Positions 1 through 5,130 of a stretch of DNA of 5,218 nt are shown here, in pieces. The stretch comes from Bifidobacterium breve. Lineage in GTDB: Bacteria; Actinomycetota; Actinomycetes; S36-B12. A program made the translations under genes and the position numbers. The number at the start of each line of letters is the position of its first letter. The stretch's first letter is position 1. Below the pieces are notes generated by a model. It was given only the letters and a program-made list of their open reading frames with translations, was not told the DNA's origin and made no database searches. The stretch spans positions 1 to 5,218 of the forward strand of contig CAMBQX010000125.1 in assembly GCA_945870085.1 (NCBI GenBank), written 5' to 3'.

Positions 1-4
1 TTCA

Positions 5-13
5 CCCCCCTTC
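5..13 (-). promoter_or_regulatory. Shine-Dalgarno-like run after ppx
   Basis: Read on the minus strand, the bases just after the ppx stop codon give GAAGGGGGG followed by TGAA and then the window edge. This purine run is a strong match to a ribosome binding site and lies about 10 nt past the ppx TAG. The inference is that another gene of the same operon starts at or just beyond the left edge. The start codon itself is not visible, so this remains a candidate. Confidence 0.4.
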
Positions 14-22
14 AGCTGCAAG

Positions 23-952
23 CTAGTTACCCTGCAATGCCAATGTATAAACGATGCCATCTAAGATATCGGTTTCGGACACGACCACCTCGGTGCTGCC
101 GGTAGCTCGCACAATAGCCCGAAGCACCAGTGCGCCCGCACCGATAACGTCAACGCGGCCCGGGTGCATGAAAGGCAATTCAGCTCGGTTCGCCTTGGTC
201 ATGGCGAGTAAACGCGCCGTGACTTCCTCCACTTGCGCGGCGGTAATGATGGAGCCGTGCAACAACGCCGGGTCGTATTCGGGTAGTTCAAAGGCCATTG
301 CCGCAACGGTTGTTACTGAACCGGCGAGCCCTACCAAACTGGCAGCGTGATCGAACGGCACCGCGGCTCGTACCGAATCAAGTGCCTTTGCAAGATCAGT
401 TTCAGCGGCCTCGATCTGCTCAGGAGTTGCTGGATCACTAAGCAAATAACGTTCAGCAAAACGCACACAGCCGATATCGACACTGATTCGGTTGGTGGGT
501 TTCGCCGCCCCCAAGACAAACTCGGTAGAACCACCACCGATGTCGACAACAAGCGCTGGCAGTTTAACTAAACCTTCAGGTAAACCTCGAATTGCGCCCA
601 TAAATGAAAGTTCAGCTTCTTCATCACCACTGATGACATCCGGCTCAATTCCAAGTCGAAGGCGCACCCCGGCCACAAACTCCTCACGATTTCGCACATC
701 TCGACTTGCTGAAGTCGCCACAAATCTAATCTGTTCAATACTCGATTGCGCAATTAAATCTGCGTACTCATCTAACGCAGCGAATGTTCGCGCTAGTGCC
801 TCGGTTGAAAACTCGCCGGTACGATCAACCCCTTCACCCAAGCGGACAATCCGCATAATTCGAAGCTGCTCATGAAATACTCCTTCGTCATCAACGTCGG
901 CTATGAGTAGGCGAATCGAATTTGTCCCGCAATCAATGGCGGCTAAACTCAT
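23..952 (-). CDS. ppx: Exopolyphosphatase / pppGpp phosphohydrolase (Ppx/GppA family)
   Basis: A 309-residue cytoplasmic enzyme of the sugar kinase/Hsp70/actin ATPase fold, predicted to release phosphate from polyphosphate ends and/or to convert pppGpp to ppGpp. Visible motifs are the first phosphate loop around AIDCGTNSIRLL (residues 5-16), FVATSASRD (77-85), ISGDEEAEL (107-115, where the family's catalytic glutamate lies), the second phosphate loop DIGGGSTEF (137-145), GLAGSVTT (208-215), DVIGAGALVL (268-277) and a C-terminal VSETDILDGI (291-300). The length fits the short two-domain actinobacterial type (compare Rv0496 and Rv1026); the C-terminal HD-like extension of E. coli Ppx/GppA is absent. 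The ATG overlaps the DUF501 stop as ATGA, which supports this start and suggests translational coupling. Family assignment is secure. Whether polyphosphate or pppGpp is the main substrate cannot be read from sequence. Confidence 0.95.
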   Translation of the reverse strand: MSLAAIDCGTNSIRLLIADVDDEGVFHEQLRIMRIVRLGEGVDRTGEFSTEALARTFAALDEYADLIAQSSIEQIRFVATSASRDVRNREEFVAGVRLRLGIEPDVISGDEEAELSFMGAIRGLPEGLVKLPALVVDIGGGSTEFVLGAAKPTNRISVDIGCVRFAERYLLSDPATPEQIEAAETDLAKALDSVRAAVPFDHAASLVGLAGSVTTVAAMAFELPEYDPALLHGSIITAAQVEEVTARLLAMTKANRAELPFMHPGRVDVIGAGALVLRAIVRATGSTEVVVSETDILDGIVYTLALQGN

Positions 953-1458
953 AGTTCGTCACCGCACGGATTCGCGATCCACCAAGGATCCAGGGCCGCC
1001 AGTACCTCATCACCAAGTGGGTTGACCCCTGGGCCGGATGCCAAAGAATGTGCCGCGAGAACGTGTAAGCATTTAACCCGGTTCGGCATACCCCCGGCGC
1101 TAATACCACCCAACTCAGCCACCTCTTCAATTGCTAAACGATCCGCCAAATATTGATCGTGGGCAGCGGCATACTGCATCGCTAATTCAGGGTCTGTTGC
1201 TAGACGCTGCTCCATAGTGCGCATCAAGCCACTTGCTTCGAGGGTCCCGATCGCACCGGCTAACCGCGGGCAGGTGGCGTAATACAAAGTCGGAAACGGG
1301 GTGCCATCATCAAGGCGCGGCGTAGTTCGAACGACATCAGGGGCACCACATGGGCAGCGGTGAGCTACCTGCATTTCACCACGGGGTGCGCGACCCAATT
1401 GCACTTCGACTAAGTCGATATCGCGCCCAGATGCCGGCTCCATCGAAGGGGTCGTCAT
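949..1458 (-). CDS. DUF501 family protein
   Basis: A 169-residue soluble protein with no signal peptide or membrane segment, recognised as DUF501 (compare Rv1025). Its function is not established. Conserved-looking blocks are LGRAPRGEMQVAHRCPCG (21-38), FPTLYYATCP (55-64), GGISAGGMPNRVKCLH (117-132) and AAHSLA (135-140). Cys35, Cys37, Cys63, Cys130, His132 and His137 are well placed to bind a metal or form a redox site, but that is inference. In many actinobacteria DUF501 sits directly before ppx, near eno and an ftsB/divIC-like gene. Here the ppx partnership is kept, but the upstream neighbour is an amidase. The ATG overlaps the amidase stop as ATGA and the TGA overlaps the ppx start, so expression is probably coupled on both sides. 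A role in polyphosphate/alarmone metabolism rests only on linkage. Confidence 0.9.
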   Translation of the reverse strand: MTTPSMEPASGRDIDLVEVQLGRAPRGEMQVAHRCPCGAPDVVRTTPRLDDGTPFPTLYYATCPRLAGAIGTLEASGLMRTMEQRLATDPELAMQYAAAHDQYLADRLAIEEVAELGGISAGGMPNRVKCLHVLAAHSLASGPGVNPLGDEVLAALDPWWIANPCGDEL

Positions 1459-2198
1459 CTGAAGAACCTATCCACCCCGGCCAGCAGCCAGGTCGCGTAA
1501 TTACGTTGACCCGCTGTGCTCATCATCAGGGCGGCATCTTGCTTGTTCCGCATATTTCCTACTTCAACTATGACCGTGGGTACATCACTGAAATTCAAAG
1601 TTGACTGTTCACGGCTCACCATGCGCTGCCCAGCGATATAAGTTGACGGTGGAGCTCCAGCCGCCTTCATCCCGGCGATCATGTCAGCGGCGAACCTCCT
1701 GTCGACTTCGATCACGTCATCGGTCCAGCCTTTGATCCGTACCGGCTCGATTACAAAGAAGCCGCGGCCATTTGACGGCCCTCCATCGGCATGGATGCTG
1801 ACCATGGCATCTGCTTTTGCCGCGTTAGCTATACCAGCCCGATCCCAAACGCACGGACCCCATTTTGAGCGTGAGTTGGAATCGCGCGTCAGCACCACAG
1901 TGGCTCCCTGCCCCTCCAGCAACTGCCGTAGTTGCTTTGCGATCTTCCAGTTCAAGGTGGCCTCTGGGAACCCAGCGTTAGTCGCAGTTCCGGTTGTATT
2001 GCAGCCCTTGACTAAGGCCCCGTTGAACTTGGTGGAATTGATTTCGTCGGCGAACTCAGGTGCGCCATTACCCAGCTGATGGCCTGGATCAATCACGATG
2101 GTCTTTCCACTAAGTGGGCCTTCGAGCGCCTGCGCACTAGGTGTAGTACTGAAGGAAATGCCTAGGGCTATCAGCGCGGCAATTACTGAGCGTTTCAC
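1455..2198 (-). CDS. Secreted zinc N-acetylmuramoyl-L-alanine amidase (Amidase_3, Ami1-like)
   Basis: A 247-residue peptidoglycan hydrolase predicted to cut the amide bond between N-acetylmuramic acid and L-alanine outside the membrane. A Sec signal peptide is visible: MKR, a hydrophobic core (about 5-16), then a likely cleavage after SAQA (residue 24). The mature part is one Amidase_3 domain. Probable zinc ligands are His40 (DPGH), Glu79 (FPE) and His136 (SIHADGG), with catalytic Glu212 in VIVEVGNM. Cys66 (KGCNTTGTATN) and Cys116 (GPCVWDRA) match the two cysteines I recall as disulfide-linked in M. tuberculosis Ami1 (Rv3717). Like Rv3717, it has no SH3 or other cell-wall-binding domain, so its activity may favour small muropeptides in cell wall recycling. 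The GTG start overlaps the argA stop as GTGA, just before the signal peptide. A lipoprotein is unlikely because there is no lipobox cysteine. Confidence 0.93.
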   Translation of the reverse strand: MKRSVIAALIALGISFSTTPSAQALEGPLSGKTIVIDPGHQLGNGAPEFADEINSTKFNGALVKGCNTTGTATNAGFPEATLNWKIAKQLRQLLEGQGATVVLTRDSNSRSKWGPCVWDRAGIANAAKADAMVSIHADGGPSNGRGFFVIEPVRIKGWTDDVIEVDRRFAADMIAGMKAAGAPPSTYIAGQRMVSREQSTLNFSDVPTVIVEVGNMRNKQDAALMMSTAGQRNYATWLLAGVDRFFR

Positions 2199-2686
2199 AA
2201 GATGAGGAGCATTCGGCTATTACCCAAAGTGTTTGGTTTAACGCGCTCAAGATCAAGGAACTCCGCCACGCCCTCGTCGTAGGACTGTAAAAGTTGTTCG
2301 AATACGGCGTGCTCAACGGGTGCACCTTCAATTTCGGCAAAGCCGTGTTGGCTGAAAAATTCAGTCTCAAAGGTGAGGCAAAATACCCTTTTAATACCAA
2401 GGTTTCTGGCGCGTTCCAACTGCGCATTTAGGATTTGTGAACCGACACCACTGCGCCGATAATTCGGATGTACGGCCAAGGTGCGAACCTCGGCGAGATC
2501 CTCCCACATCACATGCAAGGCGCCACATCCAACAACTTCGGCACCGGCGTCTGCTACCAGAAACTCTTGGACATCTTCATAAAGTGTGACGGTTGCCTTA
2601 GAAAGCAAGCGACCATTTGGTGCGTATGCGTCAACCATGCCGCGGATGGCCCGAACATCACCGGTTTGAGCAGGGCGGATTTGCAC
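2195..2686 (-). CDS. argA: GNAT-family amino-acid N-acetyltransferase (short ArgA / NAGS type)
   Basis: A 163-residue single-domain GNAT enzyme, predicted to transfer acetyl from acetyl-CoA to L-glutamate or L-glutamine, the first step of arginine synthesis. The acetyl-CoA loop is RRSGVG (77-82), after the strand AEVRTLAVHP (65-74). Other family marks are LLSKATVTLYEDVQEFLVA (27-45), GCGALHV (53-59), VFCLTFETEFFSQHGF (101-116) and the distinctive C-terminal VKPNTLGNSRMLL (149-161). These closely resemble M. tuberculosis Rv2747, the short ArgA that replaces the long enzyme with an amino-acid-kinase-like domain. The GTG start lies 9 nt after the lysS stop and is preceded by AAGGGG, and the stop overlaps the amidase start. 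It is not among other arg genes here; co-transcription with lysS would tie basic amino-acid supply to charging, but that is inference. Substrate choice (Glu versus Gln) is not decided by sequence. Confidence 0.85.
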   Translation of the reverse strand: MQIRPAQTGDVRAIRGMVDAYAPNGRLLSKATVTLYEDVQEFLVADAGAEVVGCGALHVMWEDLAEVRTLAVHPNYRRSGVGSQILNAQLERARNLGIKRVFCLTFETEFFSQHGFAEIEGAPVEHAVFEQLLQSYDEGVAEFLDLERVKPNTLGNSRMLLIL

Positions 2687-2691
2687 GCTGA

Positions 2692-2697
2692 CCCCTT
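2692..2697 (-). promoter_or_regulatory. Ribosome binding site of argA, overlapping the lysS stop
   Basis: On the minus strand the lysS stop and the gap read TAAGGGGTCAGC followed by GTG. AAGGGG is a Shine-Dalgarno match spaced 5 nt from the GTG, and its first two bases are part of the lysS TAA. This supports the GTG at 2686 as the argA start and implies that ribosomes finishing lysS pass directly over this site. Confidence 0.6.
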
Positions 2698-4213
2698 ACC
2701 TTTCCGGCTTCACGAGCGGGAACAAAATAGTCTCACGTATACCCAACCCCGTGAGTGTCATCAGCAAGCGATCAATGCCCAAACCCACCCCACCGGTGGG
2801 CGGCATCCCATGCTCAAGGGCGCGCAAGAAATCTTCGTCAAGTTGCATAGCCTCAGCATCACCGCGCGCACCGAGTGCCGCCTGCTCGGTAAGCCGCTGG
2901 CGTTGAATTACAGGGTCAACAAGTTCTGAGTAGCCGGTGGCTTGTTCGTAGCCATTGATATACAAATCCCATTTTTCGACTTTGCCGGCATCGGTGCGAT
3001 GGTCACGCACTAACGGTGAAGTGTCGACGGGGAAATCCATCACGAATGTTGGTCGACCTTCAAAGCTATCGATGACATAGTGCTCAAATAGTTCTTCAAC
3101 CAACTTGCCGGGAACCGCGGTAGGTTCTACTGAAATGCCAGCCGCATCACACCAGCTTTGGAGTTGCTCACGCGAAGTCTCGGGTGTTACTTGGGTACCA
3201 ACCGCAGCCGAAACTGATTCATAAAGTGAAACCTCAGGCCAGGCCCCCGATAAATCATGCACTGAGCCGTCTGGATGCGTCACCTGCTCACTGCCAAACG
3301 CGGCCAGAGCCGCAGCCTGAATTAGCTCGCGCGTGATGGTAGCCATCACTCGGTAGTCGGCGTAGGCCTCGTAGAACTCGAGCATCGCGAATTCAGGTGA
3401 ATGGGTGGAGTCGGCCCCTTCATTACGGAAGTTTCGGTTGATTTCATAGACCCGCTCGAGCCCACCAACTACCGCGCGCTTAAGGAACAACTCGGGAGCA
3501 ATACGCAAGAACAACTGCAGGTCAAATGCATTAGAGGTGGTGACAAATGGCCGCGCGGTGGCCCCACCGTGCATGGTCTGCAGCATTGGCGTTTCAATCT
3601 CCAGATACCCACGAGCATCTAGTGACTTCCGGATAGCCGCAACCGTCGCCACCCGCGTTCGAGCAATCTGACGAGCCTCCGGGCGCACGATTAAATCGAC
3701 ATAGCGCTGCCGCACCCGAGACTCTTCGCTCAGTGGTTTATGGGCTACCGGTAGTGGACGCAGCGCTTTGGCCGCCATGAGCCAAGCATCGGCGAGCACC
3801 GAAAGCTCTCCACGTTTTGAGGTGATCACCTCACCGTGTATGAACACATGGTCGCCGATATCAACCAGATCTTTCCAAAGATTCAAACTGCCTTCACCAA
3901 CCCCAGCGAGTGAAACCATTGCCTGTATTTCAGTGCCGTCACCGGCCCGCAGCGTGGCAAAGCAGAGCTTGCCGGTATTGCGTTGGAAAATTACCCGCCC
4001 GGCGATACCTACTACCTCGCCTGTTTGGTGGTCTATCGGCAAATCCGGGTAGGCCGCGCGGACGGACGCAATTGTGGTGGTAACCGGCACCTGAACCGGG
4101 TAGGCCTCTATCCCAGCTACACCCAGCCGATCGCGCTTATCGCGCCTGATCCGCATTTGTTCAGGCAGATCGACCTCTGGGGCGTGGTCTTGATCAGCTG
4201 ATTCCGTGGTCAT
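2696..4213 (-). CDS. lysS: Lysyl-tRNA synthetase, class II
   Basis: A 505-residue cytoplasmic enzyme that attaches lysine to tRNA-Lys using ATP. Numbered from the ATG at 4213, the N-terminal helix DLPEQMRIRRDKRDRL leads to an OB-fold anticodon-binding domain (about 69-145, with GRVIFQRNTGKLCFATL). The class IIb catalytic core follows: motif 1 around GYLEIETPML (202-211), motif 2 RVYEINRNFRNEGADSTHSPEF (254-275), a lysine-pocket region around YINGYEQATGYSEL (418-431) and motif 3 GVGLGIDRLLM (475-485). The protein ends at FPLVKPER with no fused domain, so it is not the membrane-lysinylating LysX. An in-frame TTG at 4252 would add 13 residues. I chose the ATG because the resulting length and the DLPEQ position match my recollection of M. 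tuberculosis LysS (Rv3598c). There is no Shine-Dalgarno before this ATG, so leaderless translation is possible. It is the first gene of the operon. Confidence 0.96.
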   Translation of the reverse strand: MTTESADQDHAPEVDLPEQMRIRRDKRDRLGVAGIEAYPVQVPVTTTIASVRAAYPDLPIDHQTGEVVGIAGRVIFQRNTGKLCFATLRAGDGTEIQAMVSLAGVGEGSLNLWKDLVDIGDHVFIHGEVITSKRGELSVLADAWLMAAKALRPLPVAHKPLSEESRVRQRYVDLIVRPEARQIARTRVATVAAIRKSLDARGYLEIETPMLQTMHGGATARPFVTTSNAFDLQLFLRIAPELFLKRAVVGGLERVYEINRNFRNEGADSTHSPEFAMLEFYEAYADYRVMATITRELIQAAALAAFGSEQVTHPDGSVHDLSGAWPEVSLYESVSAAVGTQVTPETSREQLQSWCDAAGISVEPTAVPGKLVEELFEHYVIDSFEGRPTFVMDFPVDTSPLVRDHRTDAGKVEKWDLYINGYEQATGYSELVDPVIQRQRLTEQAALGARGDAEAMQLDEDFLRALEHGMPPTGGVGLGIDRLLMTLTGLGIRETILFPLVKPER

Positions 4214-4255
4214 AGGGCCCAAGGCTATCGGGCCGGTCGGCCAAGAAGGCAAAGC

Positions 4256-4288
4256 GCCGAGCCAACAGCATCCGGCTGTCGGCTCGGC
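4256..4288 (-). terminator. 14-bp hairpin upstream of lysS (terminator or leader stem-loop)
   Basis: The arms 4256-4269 and 4275-4288 are inverted repeats around a 5-nt loop. As DNA there is one mismatch (A4264 opposite C4280). In minus-strand RNA this becomes a G-U pair, giving an unbroken 14-bp GC-rich stem with loop CGGAU; in plus-strand RNA it stays an A-C mismatch. The tail after the stem on the minus strand is GCUUUGCCUUCUU, only moderately U-rich. It could end transcription coming from the right, or act as an attenuator or structured 5' UTR if the promoter lies upstream at 4290-4340. The hairpin is clear; its role is inferred. Confidence 0.5.
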
Positions 4289-4309
4289 CGCCTTAATACC
4301 GGGAAGGGA

Positions 4310-4346
4310 GTGTTACAAAGTCACGGGTGTTACAACCAAGGTGTTA
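4310..4346. repeat. Direct repeats of GTGTTACAA upstream of lysS
   Basis: GTGTTACAA occurs at 4310-4318 and again at 4327-4335, 17 bp apart start to start, and a shortened copy GTGTTA occurs at 4341-4346. Read on the minus strand the unit is TTGTAACAC. The two perfect copies could be a regulator's tandem half-sites or chance duplicates of promoter-like DNA; their position in the presumed lysS control region makes the former possible. Confidence 0.4.
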
Positions 4347-4367
4347 GTGAATGGCACCGGGGTCACC

Positions 4368-4392
4368 TGACCTGCCCCCGTTTAATGTGTCA
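4368..4392. repeat. Terminal inverted repeat of the IS3-type element (orfB 3' side)
   Basis: This is the outer end of the element, beginning TGACCTGCCCCC, about 38 nt past the orfB stop codon. The sequence just outside, GGTCACC, makes a small quasi-palindrome with it (GGTCA, CC, TGACC). The partner repeat is not in the window, so the exact boundary rests on resemblance to IS3-family ends. Confidence 0.6.
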
Positions 4393-4429
4393 GAACGGTT
4401 GTTAGTCCTTGGGTGTTGTGGTGCCAGTT

Positions 4430-4702
4430 TTACTTGAATTCGTGTGGTGTCAGGTAGCCCAGTGATGAGTTGGACCTGTTCTGATTGTAGTCCTGGCGGT
4501 AGTCCTCGGCCATGATTTTTGCTTCGAGCAGGGTGGTGAATATTTCGATTCCCAGGAGCTCGTCACGCAGTTTCCCGTTGAAGGATTCCACGTACGCGTT
4601 TTGCCAGGGTGCTCCGGGGTCAATGAAGCTGATGTTCGCGGTACTGAATCGACACCAGTCGGCAACGGTATTGCTTGTCATTTCGGTGCCCTCGTCATCG
4701 CA
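4430..4702 (-). pseudogene. IS3-family transposase orfB, C-terminal fragment
   Basis: This is the C-terminal part of the rve/DDE integrase domain of an IS3-family OrfB, about 90 residues. It keeps EGTEMTSN, FIDPGAPWQNAYVESFNGKLRDELL and the closing NSSLGYLTPHEFK, all standard for the family. The catalytic glutamate is in VESFNG. Counting back 36 residues reaches an aspartate in CDDEGTE, which preserves the D(35)E spacing, although the usual DNG is DEG here. The reading frame stays open upstream to a GTG at 4753, but that part (about 4703-4753) is not transposase sequence, so the GTG is not a genuine start. It lies in a different frame from the N-terminal piece to its right. It is non-functional by itself because the first catalytic aspartate is on the other fragment. 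Confidence 0.82.
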
Positions 4703-4739
4703 TTCCCCGAACGATTCGCAGGACACATCAACTAACCAT

Positions 4740-4778
4740 GAGCCAGAACCCACTTACACAGAAAACTTGACAAGCCCC
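4740..4778. mobile_element. Possible IS256-family terminus left inside the IS3 orfB
   Basis: At the break between the two orfB pieces the plus strand carries TTACACAGAAAACTTGACA (4754-4772). This resembles the terminal repeats I know from actinobacterial IS256-family elements, with the tip toward 4778. OrfB similarity stops at about 4774 and resumes near 4702, and the roughly 70 bases between fit neither the transposase nor the operon. The reading is a second IS inserted here and later mostly deleted along with some of orfB. No IS256 transposase remains and the opposite end is not seen, so this rests on one short motif. Confidence 0.4.
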
Positions 4779-5130
4779 GGCAGTCACTGGTTTGATCGAA
4801 TTGGAAATCAAGCGCCCACACTTGATTCGGGCGCGTAGCGCTCAGCCTGTCCTGCGGGTTCGTGGATTGCCCTAAGCGTGCACGTTTACGTTTCTTCACC
4901 TTCACCCGCAGACCCTCATCACGGCGTAAGCGTTGCACACGCTTGTGAGTGACCCCGAACCCTTCCCGCACGACGAGCGCATGCAACCGCCGATACCCAA
5001 ACCGAGGACGCGCTGCGGCGAGCTCACGCAACCGTGCCCGCAGGGCTTGCTCGAAATCGGAAGGGACAACAGGGCTCAGTCTCTGCGTGGTGCGAGGTTG
5101 CTCAACCAATGCGCATTCTCGGTGCTGCAA
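4774..5130 (-). pseudogene. IS3-family transposase orfB, N-terminal fragment
   Basis: About 119 residues of the N-terminal half of OrfB. Recognisable in order are RECALVEQPRTTQRLSP (4-20), an HTH_21-like region RPRFGYRRLHALVVREGFGV (41-60), THKRVQRLRRDEGLRVK (61-77), a basic stretch KKRKRAR, and PNQVWALDFQFDQTSDCRG (101-119), whose Asp108 is the first DDE residue. After DCRG the family's usual LKFLNVIDEHTRE block is missing. The frame runs through unrelated sequence to a stop at 4732. At the other end the frame opens with TTG directly after a TGA (5133-5131); family alignment suggests orfB should extend further upstream, so that stop or a rearrangement truncates it. From Asp108 to the second aspartate is about 113 nt, against about 59 residues in intact relatives, and the offset is not a multiple of three. 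Confidence 0.82.

Larger units (their letters stand above)
4214..4367 (-). promoter_or_regulatory. Region upstream of lysS; operon promoter presumed here
   Basis: This stretch lies between the lysS start and the IS3-type terminus and should hold the operon promoter unless the IS displaced it. No strong sigma-70 pair is visible. The best candidate near the gene is TAGCCT (4227-4222), 8 nt before the ATG, which would suit a leaderless transcript; its only upstream partner is TTGCCT (4252-4247) at a long 19-bp spacing. Further up, TATTAA (4298-4293) resembles a -10 but has no well-spaced -35. A hairpin and direct repeats in the same region are listed separately. Promoter position is therefore undecided. 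Confidence 0.3.
4368..5130 (-). mobile_element. Decayed IS3-family insertion sequence (partial, IS407/IS3-group-like)
   Basis: The element runs leftward and ends at 4368 with a typical IS3-family tip. The plus strand there reads TGACCTGCCCCCGTTTAATG, which matches the TGACCTG-C-rich ends common in this family. Inside are two pieces of an orfB integrase-type transposase, in different frames and missing the middle of the DDE domain. The expected orfA and the opposite terminal repeat are not seen; they would lie to the right of the window or have been lost. The bases next to the tip are ACC (4365-4367), but without the other end no target duplication can be confirmed. The copy cannot make its own transposase as it stands. 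The rightward limit is uncertain; I end it where orfB similarity ends. Confidence 0.8.

Noticed and set aside
492..875. Plus-strand open frame of 127 codons, Ser/Pro/Arg-rich
   Set aside because: It is a shadow of ppx; the composition is that expected from reading a conserved gene in reverse.
1681..2079. Plus-strand open frame of 132 codons
   Set aside because: It lies entirely antisense to the amidase, whose signal peptide, zinc ligands and catalytic glutamate are all intact.
2468..2929. Plus-strand open frame of 153 codons across the argA/lysS junction
   Set aside because: It is antisense to two clearly recognised genes, spans their junction, and its translation has no recognisable domain.
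4214..4252. N-terminal extension of lysS from TTG at 4252
   Set aside because: There is no SD before the TTG, the added MPSWPTGPIALGP has no counterpart that I know of, and the ATG start gives the usual actinobacterial length.
4253..4367. T-box, riboswitch or L-box in front of lysS
   Set aside because: No T-box sequence (the AGGGUGG-type core) or lysine riboswitch architecture is visible; only one simple hairpin is present.
4732..4753. Programmed frameshift joining the two orfB pieces
   Set aside because: IS3 frameshifting joins orfA to orfB at a slippery run near the orfB start. Here the break is inside the catalytic domain, sequence is missing, and no slippery heptamer is seen.
4732..4773. 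C-terminal tail LSSFLCKWVLAHG of the N-terminal orfB fragment as genuine protein
   Set aside because: The family continues differently after DCRG; these residues come from reading through the inserted IS256-like end.
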